The notes beneath the pieces are model-generated. The model had not been told where the DNA came from, searched no databases, and saw only the letters and a program-made list of their open reading frames with translations. Of a DNA stretch of 39,397 nucleotides, positions 1 to 9,431 are shown in pieces. Within the stretch, counting starts at the first letter, position 1. Every line of letters starts with the position of its first letter. Both the position numbers and the translations under genes were made by a program. Source of the DNA: Anaerolineales bacterium (lineage in GTDB: Bacteria > Chloroflexota > Anaerolineae > Anaerolineales > UBA4823); assembly GCA_020354045.1 (NCBI GenBank), contig CP070639.1:2481834-2521230 (forward strand), given 5' to 3'.

Positions 1-228
1 GCGGATTAAGTTTTCGATCCCAATTTGTCTGATACTGGACAAAAGCACTTAGAGCTGGTTTGATTCCATCAGCAGCTACAGCATATTATCATTTTCAATT
101 TGCTTTTCAGCATGCTTGCCAGTTAGCCCCTCCGCCAGCTTGAAAAAACCGCCAAAGTTGGCCAGACCAAGACAGATCTTGCTACCAATGTGCAGGAATG
201 AACAATCACCATAAAGGGTTTACAAATC

Positions 229-1509
229 GTGTTGAAACAGGCTAAAATTCTCTTCGTGAAAGACAAGTTGGAGTTACTTGCCCGGGTACCATTATTCAAC
301 AACCTGCCAGCGCAGGACTTGCAACAACTGGTTAGCAGCCTGCAAACCTGCCAGCTCGAAGCCGGCGCGGTCCTCTTTCGGGAAGGCGAACAGGGTGAAG
401 CGTTCTATGTAGTACAAGCAGGGCAGATCGAGATCATCAAGGCCTTGGGAACGCCATATGAGCTGGTTCTGGCTCGCCGGTTACCGGGCGAGTTTGTAGG
501 CGAGATGAGCCTGCTGGCGCCCGGCGGCTTGCGGACTGCCAGCGTCAGGGCGACCACCCGCACAACCCTCTGGCGCATGACCCGGGGTGAATTCAATACC
601 CTGCTCCACCTACAACCAATGATTGCCTACAAGATGGTTCACGTGCTCGCCGACCGTTTAAACGAGGCCCATAACCTTTCCATTAGCGAATTGCAGGAGA
701 AAAATCAACAACTCACGATGGCTTACGAGGAGCTAAAGTCTGCGCAGGCGCAAATTATCGAAAAAGAGCGTTTGGAGAAGGAGCTACAGGTGGCGTATGA
801 TATCCAGATGAGCGTCCTGCCGCGCAGCTTACCCGCGCTACCTGGGTACGACTTCGGAGCCAGGCTCGTCCCTGCGCGCAGTGTCGGTGGTGATTTTTAC
901 GACTTTGTAGCTCTCGGGCGTGATCGCATGGCTATCTCGATTGGGGATGTGACCGATAAAGGGATACCAGCTGCCATTTTTATGGCCCAGGTGCATGCCC
1001 TGCTGCGGGCCGAGACCAGCAAATCTGCTTCGCCGAGGCAGGTCTTACGCAATGCCAACCGCCACTTGCTGGATATGAACGCCCGCGGCCTGTTTGCCAC
1101 CGTCCTGTTTGGCATCTTGCATGCTCACACTGGGGAATTCACTTACGCCCGTGCGGGGCACGATCTGCCAATCCTGGCCTCTGCTTCAGGCCAGGTAACC
1201 CTGGCGCCTAAGGATATCGGCCAGCCGTTGGGCATCCTGGATAATCCCCAGCTTGATGAACAGGTGCTTAAAATCCCGAAAAATGGGGCTTTGCTGCTAT
1301 ATACCGATGGCATTACGGATGGTAGAAGTCCAAAAGGCGAGGCATTTGGCCTGGCTCGACTGAAAGCAATGCTTGGTCATATCACTGGTTTACCCGCACA
1401 ACATGCCTGCAATGAGATGCTGGATAAGCTCATTAGCTTTCAAGGGAGCGCCCCACAAGAGGATGATGTCACCCTGGTTGTCATACGTTCAAAGAACACA
1501 GGCATCTGA
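229..1509 (+). CDS. Cyclic-nucleotide-binding domain / SpoIIE-type PP2C serine phosphatase
   Basis: Probable regulatory protein phosphatase that dephosphorylates a serine on an anti-sigma antagonist or similar partner, gated by a small ligand. Residues about 15-130 form a CNMP/CRP-like beta-roll with a phosphate-binding cassette (GEMSLLAPGGLRTASV). A charged coiled-coil linker follows at about 150-195. The C-terminal half is an RsbU/SpoIIE PP2C domain with the metal-binding aspartates in GGDFYD (near residue 220), GDVTDKG (near 239) and DDVTLVV (near 412). The start is GTG; there is no strong Shine-Dalgarno site, so an alternative start is possible. No anti-sigma or STAS partner lies nearby, so its target is unknown. 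Cytoplasmic; no transmembrane segment. Confidence 0.9.
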   Translation: MLKQAKILFVKDKLELLARVPLFNNLPAQDLQQLVSSLQTCQLEAGAVLFREGEQGEAFYVVQAGQIEIIKALGTPYELVLARRLPGEFVGEMSLLAPGGLRTASVRATTRTTLWRMTRGEFNTLLHLQPMIAYKMVHVLADRLNEAHNLSISELQEKNQQLTMAYEELKSAQAQIIEKERLEKELQVAYDIQMSVLPRSLPALPGYDFGARLVPARSVGGDFYDFVALGRDRMAISIGDVTDKGIPAAIFMAQVHALLRAETSKSASPRQVLRNANRHLLDMNARGLFATVLFGILHAHTGEFTYARAGHDLPILASASGQVTLAPKDIGQPLGILDNPQLDEQVLKIPKNGALLLYTDGITDGRSPKGEAFGLARLKAMLGHITGLPAQHACNEMLDKLISFQGSAPQEDDVTLVVIRSKNTGI

Positions 1510-1556
1510 GCCTCTCCCTGCTCTTAGTTAGTTTTCCTTCTTGGCAAGTAAACCTG

Positions 1557-2426
1557 TTAGCCTCGTTTTATTCCCCGTTGACGGGCAATCAATCTGTCCA
1601 GCCAGCGGTCTGGCAAAAGCCACGCCAATATAGCCCCCAACCTGGCATCCCAGCCAACCAGGTAACGTGTTTTTGGCCTGGGGGAGATAAGTGCATGCGC
1701 GGTAATCTCTGCCACCCGCTCAAGCGGCGTGCCACCCCGCCTGCGGGCTGCTCGCGCCCGGTTGGCTGTTAACGCCTCCCCGTAGTAATCTTCCGCATTG
1801 GGGCCAAGACGGTCCCTCAGCTCATCTGCAGCTGCCAGTGACTTCTCCCATATTGGGGTAACAATCCTACCCGGTTGAATGACTGAAACCTGTATATTCC
1901 AGGCCAACAGTTCTCGGCGTAGCGCGTCAGACAATGCCTCCAATGCAAACTTGGAACTGGCGTATGGTCCCAGAAAAGGTGCGGACACCCGCCCACTGAT
2001 CGAGCTGACAAATACAATTCTCCCCTGCCCTTTCCTCAGCATGGGTAAAAAAGCCTGAGTGACCGCCAGCTGACCAATCACATTCACTTCCAGCTGCCTA
2101 CGCAGGTCTTCGATCGGGATAAACTCCAGGGGCGCCGCGACGGCAATACCGGCGTTGTTTACCAGACCGGCCAGCCCATTATCTCCCATCACCTCCTTTA
2201 CCTGTGCCACCGCTGCCATAATCCCCTCAGCATCAGTAACATCCAGGCGGATCGGGCTAAGGCGCTGGGAAGCTTTGTTTGCCAGCTTCACTCCATCGCT
2301 GGGTTTACGCACACCCGCGAAAACCCGCAAACCCAGGGTGTCCAGGTGCAATGCTACTGCCTCACCTATGCCCGTCGATGCCCCTGTAATAACCACACCC
2401 TTCTCTATGCTTGTTTTACTCTTCAT
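1557..2426 (-). CDS. Short-chain dehydrogenase/reductase (classical SDR)
   Basis: NAD(P)-dependent oxidoreductase with a Rossmann fold. The cofactor motif TGASTGIG is at the N-terminus, NNAG follows in the middle, and the catalytic Ser-Tyr-Lys set is seen as VSSISG then YASSK. Its 289 residues are slightly longer than a minimal SDR, with a C-terminal extension like retinol-dehydrogenase-type members. The substrate cannot be read from sequence. The ATG overlaps the stop of the upstream phosphodiesterase-like gene by 4 bases (ATGA), so the two are probably translationally coupled. Confidence 0.93.
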   Translation of the reverse strand: MKSKTSIEKGVVITGASTGIGEAVALHLDTLGLRVFAGVRKPSDGVKLANKASQRLSPIRLDVTDAEGIMAAVAQVKEVMGDNGLAGLVNNAGIAVAAPLEFIPIEDLRRQLEVNVIGQLAVTQAFLPMLRKGQGRIVFVSSISGRVSAPFLGPYASSKFALEALSDALRRELLAWNIQVSVIQPGRIVTPIWEKSLAAADELRDRLGPNAEDYYGEALTANRARAARRRGGTPLERVAEITAHALISPRPKTRYLVGWDARLGAILAWLLPDRWLDRLIARQRGIKRG

Positions 2427-3745
2427 AGTCGCGCCGCTAGGAATGGCACCAGCATCTCTTCGGGGTGCAATCCACCGTGCCTGCCGATCAGTTGATTTCT
2501 TTTATCAGCCCACCACAGGTAGGCTTCGCCCCTTGGTACCAGGATATATTCTCCTAACCGGTCCATTGAACGCGGATGTGCCTGTCCAGGGCCGAACAAA
2601 CCGGCCTTCACCGCATAAACCGGATCCAACACAGCAAATTGATTAGGCCAGGTGCGCTCCACATACTCTCGCACCGCTTCAGTTTGCCCAGGTCGTACAA
2701 ACAGGTAGATCAAACGGTTCTCTCCAGTGGGCTGGATATGTAACCGCCGCAGCAGGTCAGGATGGTTGACCAGCTCATAATAGGGATCTGGGTTGGTGTT
2801 GATTTGCCCGTGGTCAGCCAGTAAAATCAACAGCGTATCTTTACGTAGTACGGGGCTTAAGCGCTGCAGAAAATTGCGCTCAAGGGCATCGCTGAAACCG
2901 GCAAATTCAGCAGCAGTACGCTCATCATCGGGTCCATACAGGTGACCGAAATGATCTACCTCGCTCCAATAGACATAGATGTACATGCGTTCATCCCGGC
3001 GAGTTTCGATCAAGTGGCGCAAATTGACCCACAGATCGGCTGCTGTGTTGAAAGCGCGCACATGGGCGCCCTTCAAAAACATCTGAGACAACCCCGAATG
3101 AGAGATACTACGGTGTTGGAAGGCATATGTTTGAACCTCATGGGCGAGCAGGTGCGGTCCCAGGGTCGGTAAGGGCATAAAACCTTCCGGTGTGAAGCCT
3201 GCTTTTGCTAGGCTGCCAATATCATTTTTAAAGGTAATCGGCGCATGCAGGATCGTATTGGCAACTACGCCGTACTCTTTCAACCACATCTCGTAACCCA
3301 GGGTGCCATGCACCAGCGCGCTTTGACCCGTCCACAGGCTGGTAAGTGCCGCGGAAGTTGTGCTGGGCGTGATCGAGGTAAGCGGTAGCAGCATCCCTTC
3401 TTGGGTCAGCCTGTTCCAGATTGACGCGGTATCATCGTTCATCCAGCGTTGAAATCGATGCAAGGCCAGAGCATCTATCAAGACCAGGATCACCCGCTGT
3501 ATATTCTTTCCCAATTTGTACAGTGGCTCATGGTCCACCGACCCGGCACCCATCTCCGGTACATTCAGAAGACGGCAAACCGACGCAGGTACATTTAAAA
3601 TGGAATGACCATGATAAGCTGGATAGAGAAAATCGCCGCCCAGGTCAAGCCCTGGTAAGCGATATTCCCGTAAGTTGTGAATATGCTGGCTAACTAAATC
3701 TGGCACGTCACTCTCAATCAACTTCCATTTTGGTTTATTGTGCAA
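2423..3745 (-). CDS. Alkaline phosphatase superfamily protein (type I phosphodiesterase/nucleotide pyrophosphatase-like)
   Basis: Putative metal-dependent phosphodiesterase or phosphatase. Visible family features are VLIDAL near residue 92 (first metal aspartate), the nucleophile region TPSTTSAALTSLWTG, EVDHFGHLYGPDD and LLADHGQINT, which supply the remaining Asp/His metal ligands. No signal peptide or membrane helix is seen, so it is probably cytoplasmic. The only start near the conserved region is TTG at 3745, without a clear Shine-Dalgarno site, so the N-terminus is uncertain. It is first in a two-gene unit with the SDR. The substrate is unknown; nucleotide pyrophosphatase and phosphonoacetate hydrolase-like activities are both possible. 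Confidence 0.85.
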   Translation of the reverse strand: MHNKPKWKLIESDVPDLVSQHIHNLREYRLPGLDLGGDFLYPAYHGHSILNVPASVCRLLNVPEMGAGSVDHEPLYKLGKNIQRVILVLIDALALHRFQRWMNDDTASIWNRLTQEGMLLPLTSITPSTTSAALTSLWTGQSALVHGTLGYEMWLKEYGVVANTILHAPITFKNDIGSLAKAGFTPEGFMPLPTLGPHLLAHEVQTYAFQHRSISHSGLSQMFLKGAHVRAFNTAADLWVNLRHLIETRRDERMYIYVYWSEVDHFGHLYGPDDERTAAEFAGFSDALERNFLQRLSPVLRKDTLLILLADHGQINTNPDPYYELVNHPDLLRRLHIQPTGENRLIYLFVRPGQTEAVREYVERTWPNQFAVLDPVYAVKAGLFGPGQAHPRSMDRLGEYILVPRGEAYLWWADKRNQLIGRHGGLHPEEMLVPFLAARL

Positions 3746-4034
3746 AAGCCGGGTAAATCTTATGTATTATCTCAACCTGGATCATGATGTGCACTACAGG
3801 CTTCACTCCAAATGAATGTGAGCGCAATCATACCATCAATTCAACAACCCTTTGGATCACGCTGAAGACCGCCTGGTTGGTAAACCTCTCGTTGGTTGCC
3901 AATACTTAGCAATTCTGTAGATAAAACAAATCCTGGGGAGCTCGTTTCTAAACATTTCACTGGCATGGCCTTTTAAATATCTTGCATAAGTGATGATAAA
4001 CTATACGAGTTAACCGATCCAAGGTATCACGCTT

Positions 4035-5516
4035 ATGATTATTAGAAACAGAATTCAATTTGAGATATGGAATAAAATCTCTCAACAACTGTGTTTGGTT
4101 GCTATTCTGCTGGTTGCCTTACTTTCAAGCTGCGAACAGGCACCCACCCCAACGCCCAAACCAGAGAAGGCAACACCTACACCCCGCCCATCCAGGCCAA
4201 CACAAGCTGGCATTACACCCCGCCCGCTGGGTATCTTCACACCCACCACAGCCCCAACCAGCAGCCTGAAAGTAGATTCCAATGACCTGCAGGGGTTGGA
4301 GATTCTCTTCTGGCACCCGTGGTCTGGTGAGACAGGTAGAATTGTCGAGGCTCTGGTTGACGAATTCAACAGCTCTAATATCTGGGGCATTGAGGTAGTG
4401 GCTGATTCTCAGACTGGCTTTGACGCGCTGTTTGAGAACCTGAGCACTACACTGGAAACTGGCGCGCGCCCAGACGTCATTGCCAGCTTTTTCTACCATG
4501 GCCTTTACTGGAACCGCACCGGTGACAAGCTGGTCGAGCTGGAACCCTATGTTAATGATCCGGTCTGGGGCTTTTCCGAAGAAGAGCAAGCCGATTTCTA
4601 TACTGGAATGTGGGAACAAGAGCGCTGGGACTCGGGTCGCTTTGGTCTGCCCGCCCAACGTACTGCTCAACTCCTCTACTACAACCTCACCTGGGCAAAA
4701 GAGCTTGGGTTTGCAAATGCCCCCACTACAGCCAGCCAATTCCAGCGCCAGGCTTGCACCGCAGCCCGAGCAAACCAGAGCGATACTGATAGGACTAACG
4801 ATGGTACCGGCGGGTTGATCATCTCGCTAGATTATGATGTGATCTTGAACTGGATTTACGCTTTTCAAGGTCAGGTGGTCAATCCAGAAGACGGTTATGC
4901 ATTCGATACGTCCGAGATAGAAGCAGCTTTTAACTTCCTGCGCGAACTATACGATCAGGGTTGCGCCTGGCTTACCGAGCAGGATTTTCCAGAAGTGGAA
5001 TTTGCGACACGCCAGGGCTTATTTTCGACGGGCAGTTCTGCAGGGATCCCTTCCCAGGAAGCAGCCTTTGCCGACCTGGGCAGCAAGGATGAATGGACGG
5101 TCATTCCCTTCCCAGCTGGGCGAGGCGAAGCAGATTTTGTCACTTATGGTCCTTCCTTCATGGTATTCCAATCAGAACCGGATAAACAGTTAGCCAGCTG
5201 GTTGCTGATCAAATGGCTCACCAGCCCCGCTTCTCAAGCGCGGCTTGCTGAAGCCAGCGCGCACTTCCCTGTTCGCGCATCCAGCCTCGATACACTTGAC
5301 CTGTTGCCAAGAACGCACCCCCAATGGTCTGTGGCTGCCAGTTTCCTGCCTTCCGCCCGGCCTGAACCCCCCTTAGAATCCTGGCGGATTGTCCGTTGGG
5401 CAGTCAGCGATGCTGCTACCCAGCTCTTTCGTTATTATTTCGAAGTCGATCAGGTGCCCCAACTGATCAAACTGCTGGATCAGACTGCGAATGATCTGAA
5501 CGATTCCAGCCAGTAA
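4035..5516 (+). CDS. Extracellular solute-binding lipoprotein (ABC family 1, sugar type)
   Basis: Periplasmic or surface-anchored substrate-binding protein of the carbohydrate ABC family 1. The N-terminus has a hydrophobic signal ending in a lipobox (LLSSC, Cys33), then a Thr/Pro-rich linker to about residue 80. The binding-protein fold follows (ILFWHPWSGETG, later FFYHGLYWNR, WVIPFPAG-like and LLIKWLTSPASQARLAEA). Length 493 is normal once the linker is counted. No permease or ATPase gene is adjacent, so it is an orphan that must share a transporter encoded elsewhere, or act as a sensor. An AAGG about 10 bases before the ATG is only a weak ribosome site. Confidence 0.9.
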   Translation: MIIRNRIQFEIWNKISQQLCLVAILLVALLSSCEQAPTPTPKPEKATPTPRPSRPTQAGITPRPLGIFTPTTAPTSSLKVDSNDLQGLEILFWHPWSGETGRIVEALVDEFNSSNIWGIEVVADSQTGFDALFENLSTTLETGARPDVIASFFYHGLYWNRTGDKLVELEPYVNDPVWGFSEEEQADFYTGMWEQERWDSGRFGLPAQRTAQLLYYNLTWAKELGFANAPTTASQFQRQACTAARANQSDTDRTNDGTGGLIISLDYDVILNWIYAFQGQVVNPEDGYAFDTSEIEAAFNFLRELYDQGCAWLTEQDFPEVEFATRQGLFSTGSSAGIPSQEAAFADLGSKDEWTVIPFPAGRGEADFVTYGPSFMVFQSEPDKQLASWLLIKWLTSPASQARLAEASAHFPVRASSLDTLDLLPRTHPQWSVAASFLPSARPEPPLESWRIVRWAVSDAATQLFRYYFEVDQVPQLIKLLDQTANDLNDSSQ

Positions 5517-5575
5517 AATTCACTGCCCAGAGTCCTATACCAATCCAACTGCGGTACAATCCAGAGTGAATAGCT

Positions 5576-6013
5576 ATGTCTGATTTGCCCGCTGTGACGA
5601 TTTATACCGATGGTGCCTGCGACCCCAATCCGGGTCCAGGCGGCTGGGCTGCGCTCTTGCGTTATAAGCGGACCGAAAAGATCCTTACTGGTTCAGAGCC
5701 ACAAACAACCAATAACCGCATGGAACTTACCGCCGCAGTACAAGCCTTGCAAGCGCTGGATCGGCCCTGTAATGTTATCTTTTACACAGACTCGGAATAT
5801 CTCAAAAAAGGCATCACTGAATGGATGCCTACCTGGCGCAAGCGCCAATGGCGACGTAAAGGTGGTGCCCTGGCAAATGTTGATTTGTGGCAACAGTTGG
5901 ACGTTGTTATTCAGCCCCATCAAGTAAAATGGCGTTGGGTGCGAGGTCATGCTGGCGATCAAGACAACCAGCGTGTGGATAGCCTGGCAAGACAAGCAAT
6001 TCGTGCTACCTGA
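5576..6013 (+). CDS. rnhA: Ribonuclease HI
   Basis: Cleaves the RNA strand of RNA-DNA hybrids. All four acidic active-site residues are visible: Asp12 in YTDGACDPNPGPGGW, Glu50 in NNRMELTA, Asp72 in YTDSEYL and Asp135 in RVDSLARQA, plus His125 in RGHAGDQDNQ. The basic handle region is present (WRKRQWRRKGG). The length of 145 residues fits the E. coli-type family. A TACAAT sequence at 5555-5560 could serve as a -10 box, giving a leader of only about nine bases; there is no obvious Shine-Dalgarno site. Confidence 0.97.
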   Translation: MSDLPAVTIYTDGACDPNPGPGGWAALLRYKRTEKILTGSEPQTTNNRMELTAAVQALQALDRPCNVIFYTDSEYLKKGITEWMPTWRKRQWRRKGGALANVDLWQQLDVVIQPHQVKWRWVRGHAGDQDNQRVDSLARQAIRAT

Positions 6014-6127
6014 ATCTAAATCTGATGAGCTCCCTCAGGTTCTGACAAAACAAACCTGTCTGCTCATCATCCTGCTGGAGATTAAGAATACCATTTCACC
6101 CCAACGTCACGGAATGGAGAGAGAAAA

Positions 6128-6904
6128 ATGTCTGCCTACGAACACATCTTGACCGAAAAAAACGAGCGTGTTGGGCTGGTCCGGCTCAACCGTCCAAAAG
6201 CCCTGAACGCCCTGAACAACGCTTTGATCACTGAGTTAATGCATGCATTGTCAGAGTATGACGCCGATCCGGCCATTGGCGCAATCGTCATTACAGGTAA
6301 TGAGCGCTCCTTTGCCGCGGGAGCAGATATTAAGGAAATGGCTGATGCGTCCGCTGTCCAGATGCTCACAGCAGATCATATTAGCCCGTTTGACCGCATC
6401 CGATCCATCACCAAGCCGGTCATTGCCGCTGTCTCTGGTTGGTGCCTGGGAGGTGGGAATGAGGTAGCCATGTCATGCGATATGATTATCGCCTCCGAGA
6501 CGGCTCGCTTCGGTCAGCCTGAGATAAATCTTGGGGTGATACCCGGCGCTGGCGGCACACAGCGGCTGACCAAGGCAGTAGGCAAAGCGCTCGCCATGGA
6601 AATGGTGCTGAACAACCGCACTTTAACCGCAGAAGAAGCACAGCAATATGGGCTGGTCAACCGGGTTGTGCCCGTGGAAAGATATCTCGAAGAGGCACTC
6701 GCTCTAGCAGCCGAAATCGCCCAACGTGCTCCATTGGCAGTGCGTTTAGGTAAAGAGGCCGTCAATCACGCCTTCGAATCATTCCTTTCGGATGGGCTGG
6801 CTGACGAGCGCCGCTCTTTTTATTTCTTATTCTCTAGTGCTGACCAAAAAGAGGGGATGGCCGCCTTTATGGAGAAACGCAAGCCTGAATGGAAGGGTGA
6901 GTAG
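6128..6904 (+). CDS. Enoyl-CoA hydratase/isomerase (crotonase family)
   Basis: Hydrates trans-2-enoyl-CoA in fatty-acid or amino-acid degradation. Crotonase hallmarks are present: the oxyanion-hole segment AAGADIKEMA, GGGNEVAMSCDMIIA, and SETARFGQPEINLGVIPGAGGTQRL in two adjacent blocks, which places both catalytic glutamates (SET and QPE). Length 258 is typical. A GGAGAG Shine-Dalgarno site lies just upstream of the ATG. No acyl-CoA dehydrogenase or thiolase is adjacent, so the pathway is not fixed by context; a crotonase or 3-hydroxybutyryl-CoA dehydratase role is most likely. Confidence 0.93.
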   Translation: MSAYEHILTEKNERVGLVRLNRPKALNALNNALITELMHALSEYDADPAIGAIVITGNERSFAAGADIKEMADASAVQMLTADHISPFDRIRSITKPVIAAVSGWCLGGGNEVAMSCDMIIASETARFGQPEINLGVIPGAGGTQRLTKAVGKALAMEMVLNNRTLTAEEAQQYGLVNRVVPVERYLEEALALAAEIAQRAPLAVRLGKEAVNHAFESFLSDGLADERRSFYFLFSSADQKEGMAAFMEKRKPEWKGE

Positions 6905-6929
6905 CTGTTGCAGTTGGCCTCCCAGGCAG

Positions 6930-7763
6930 TTACCCATCCAGGTGATGGATAAACTCCTCAACTGTGAGCGGCATGAAATCCCAGCCTAATTTTTCTGCTA
7001 GGCGCATCAACTGCGGTGCTTCCACGTATGCCTGGTCAATAACGGAGATTTGGGATAATACCTGGCGGGTTGAACCATCCAAAACCACCCGTCCTCCAGC
7101 CATTAGAATCGACCGCTCGAATTGCTCGGCACAAAAGTCGATGTCATGTGTCACCCCGATGATAGTCTTGCCTTGCTTATTAAGCTCAGAGAGAATACTT
7201 CCAATTTGCTGCACACCGCGGTAATCCTGGCCTGTCGTCGGCTCATCGATGATCACCACCTGGGTATCCATTGCCAGTACCGAAGCGAGCGCCAGTAGCT
7301 TCCGCGAGCTGAAGGTTAAGTCATAAGGATGCATCTCCTTTATGTGCTCCAAGCCTACCATCTCTAGAGAAGCCTGTACGCTGCTTGCAGCCCGCTCAGC
7401 AGACCACCTCAGGTTTCGGGGTCCAAACATCATTTCATCCCACACTGTTCTTTGAAATAACTGGTCGTCCGGGTTTTGAAAGACATAGCCCACACGGGTT
7501 GCCATTTGGGCAACCGAATGGTCGTGTGTATCCCAACTGCCCACCTTTACTGACCCTGAAACAGGTTTCAACAAGCCGTTCAAGTGCTTGACCAGGGTTG
7601 TTTTTCCAGCTCCATTCTGCCCAATGAGCGCGACTCTCTCACCGGAACTGACATGGATGGTGATATCCTCCAATGCCTGTATACCAGAGGGGTATGTAAA
7701 CGAAATCGAGTCGACCTCAATTTCTATAGGTAATAGCTTGGCAGGTGCTTTTTCCACGATCAT
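6930..7763 (-). CDS. ECF transporter ATPase with atypical signature motif (EcfA-like)
   Basis: One of two ATPases driving an energy-coupling-factor importer. Walker A is GQNGAGKTT (residues 48-56), the Q-loop is VFQNPDDQLF, and Walker B is VVIIDEPTTGQD (169-180). The ABC signature, normally LSGGQ, reads FSSRK at 151-155, which would weaken one of the two composite ATP sites of the heterodimer. The ATG overlaps the stop of the preceding ATPase gene by 4 bases. It is last of a four-gene minus-strand unit (S component, EcfT, two ATPases). Confidence 0.92.
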   Translation of the reverse strand: MIVEKAPAKLLPIEIEVDSISFTYPSGIQALEDITIHVSSGERVALIGQNGAGKTTLVKHLNGLLKPVSGSVKVGSWDTHDHSVAQMATRVGYVFQNPDDQLFQRTVWDEMMFGPRNLRWSAERAASSVQASLEMVGLEHIKEMHPYDLTFSSRKLLALASVLAMDTQVVIIDEPTTGQDYRGVQQIGSILSELNKQGKTIIGVTHDIDFCAEQFERSILMAGGRVVLDGSTRQVLSQISVIDQAYVEAPQLMRLAEKLGWDFMPLTVEEFIHHLDG

Positions 7764-8614
7764 CTACGCTTTTGAAAGGCTTTAAAGGTTAAAGTTGCTT
7801 CATCCAGGGTGACAGGTAGCCTCTTGCCATCCTGCCATTTGCCTAGTTCTTGCAGTCGGCGGGCTGCGAGTGTGTAGCGAGTTTGACCAACCCCAGCGCG
7901 CCAGACGGTATCTATTGCCAGCACATGACGTGGCTCGCCATCTGCCAGCAGAGCTCCATCCACCAGGGCAATAGCCCGGTCGGCAAAGGCCGCCACCCAC
8001 TCCACCTTGTGTTCGATCATGATCACTGTCATCTGACCGGAGGAAGCCATCTCTCGCACGGCTTGAAACACTTCCCGGCTGCCAACCGGATCTAGTTGGG
8101 AAGTTGGTTCATCCAAGACCAGGATCGCCGGTTGCATCACGAGAACTGAGGCAATCGCCACTCGCTGCATCTGGCCTCCAGAAAGCCCCAGCGGTGAACG
8201 CTCCGCCAGTTCACTCACACCGACCAGTTCCATGGCAGCCGCTACGCGAGCAACCATTTCTTCACGGGGGATGCCCAGATTTTCCAACCCAAAAGCAATT
8301 TCATCTTGCACTGTCACCTTTGTGCCAGAAATCTGGTTAAAGGGATTCTGTAAAATCAACCCCACCAGGCGTAGCAGTTCCCGTTGTGGCATTGTCGCCG
8401 CGTTTTTCCCCTCCACGTTGACCTCGCCTTGCAAACTGCCATGATAGAAATGCGGTATGAAGCCTGCCAAAATATAAGCCAGAGTAGTTTTGCCAGCTCC
8501 ATTGGGTCCAATCACAGCACAGAACTGTCCGCGTGGAATTTCGAGCGATAAATCACGCAAAGCCGGGCTGGAGGTGCCTGGGTAGCTGTAGGTCACCCCT
8601 TGCAAGGATATCAA
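7760..8614 (-). CDS. ECF transporter ATPase (EcfA-like, canonical)
   Basis: ATP-binding subunit of an energy-coupling-factor importer. It has a complete motif set: Walker A GPNGAGKTT, Q-loop LILQNPFNQ, signature LSGGQMQR, Walker B LVLDEPTSQLDP and the switch histidine in MIEHK. The start is TTG at 8612-8614, overlapping the TGA of ecfT (TTGA), so it is translationally coupled to the transmembrane subunit. It partners the neighbouring ATPase with the degenerate signature, so this subunit probably supplies the intact signature half of the working site. Confidence 0.93.
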   Translation of the reverse strand: MISLQGVTYSYPGTSSPALRDLSLEIPRGQFCAVIGPNGAGKTTLAYILAGFIPHFYHGSLQGEVNVEGKNAATMPQRELLRLVGLILQNPFNQISGTKVTVQDEIAFGLENLGIPREEMVARVAAAMELVGVSELAERSPLGLSGGQMQRVAIASVLVMQPAILVLDEPTSQLDPVGSREVFQAVREMASSGQMTVIMIEHKVEWVAAFADRAIALVDGALLADGEPRHVLAIDTVWRAGVGQTRYTLAARRLQELGKWQDGKRLPVTLDEATLTFKAFQKRR

Positions 8615-9396
8615 GACACAAGCCTCAAGACGATGCTCAGAATTAGAGTCCCAGCCATTGCCAGCAGCAGGAACCTTTGCAGCATAGGCTCCCAGGCTGC
8701 CTGGGCGATCTCCCTGTAACTGGTCTTTGGTCCTGGATAATTAAACCCCCTGACTTCGATCGCCAGTGCCCTTTCTTCCACATCGATCAGGCTGCTCAGT
8801 ATTAAAGGTGCCACCAGTGGCAATACAGCTCGCGCCCGCTGAAATATGCTGCCAGCAATTTCTAGCCCGCGCGAGCGTTGGGCATCCAAGATGGTGTTGG
8901 CGCGTGCCTGGAAGCGTGGCACAATTTGAATAGATGAAACGATCAGGTAAGAAAGGCTGGATGGTAACCCACGCTCAGCCAGGGCCAACATCAGTTGGTC
9001 CGGTCTGGTCGTGAGCGCAAACCACAGGAAACTACCCACAACAATCAAAATGCGTCCCGAGCTGGCAATGGCGAACTGCACACCTTCCTGCTTGAAAGAT
9101 ATCGGGCCAACCTCGATGAGCGGCGTCCCCCCGCTCCACAGGATGCCCTGGATCAAGAACACCGAGATCATGAAAGGCAGAACAATACGCCCAGTGCGGC
9201 TTACCAGCTCCAGAAGCAGGCGACTCAAGAAAGCCAGGGGGAGTAAACCAAAAATCACTAGCAGGTAGGTTGACCACATGCCGGGCAAGGACAGACCAGC
9301 CAGAAGAAAGAAACCAGAAACCGCCAGCTTCGTCAATGGGTGTAGACCGTGTATGAAGCTGGCTCGCTGTTTATATAGACCGAAGACTTCAGCCAT
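8611..9396 (-). CDS. ecfT: ECF transporter transmembrane subunit EcfT
   Basis: Membrane scaffold that couples the two ATPases to the substrate-binding S component. It has the expected 261 residues with several hydrophobic helices. The two cytoplasmic coupling-helix motifs are recognisable as QRSRGLEI (about residue 173) and EVRGFNYPG (about 214), close to the conserved Ala-Arg-Gly signatures that contact the ATPases. It sits between the S component (35-base gap) and the ATPase genes (overlap), which fits a dedicated group I module. Confidence 0.92.
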   Translation of the reverse strand: MAEVFGLYKQRASFIHGLHPLTKLAVSGFFLLAGLSLPGMWSTYLLVIFGLLPLAFLSRLLLELVSRTGRIVLPFMISVFLIQGILWSGGTPLIEVGPISFKQEGVQFAIASSGRILIVVGSFLWFALTTRPDQLMLALAERGLPSSLSYLIVSSIQIVPRFQARANTILDAQRSRGLEIAGSIFQRARAVLPLVAPLILSSLIDVEERALAIEVRGFNYPGPKTSYREIAQAAWEPMLQRFLLLAMAGTLILSIVLRLVS

Positions 9397-9431
9397 TCGC
9401 CTTCACTTGGCGTGAGGTGCTCATGCTTGGA

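Noticed and set aside
1..228. Coding or RNA gene at the left edge
   Set aside because: No frame, stable hairpin array or tRNA-like fold was visible.
2155..2646. 163-codon plus-strand frame opposite the SDR and phosphodiesterase-like genes
   Set aside because: It is antisense to two well-supported genes and has a low-complexity, shadow-like composition.
4125..4739. 204-codon minus-strand frame opposite the sugar-binding lipoprotein
   Set aside because: Antisense shadow of the Thr/Pro linker and binding domain; no motif or ribosome site.
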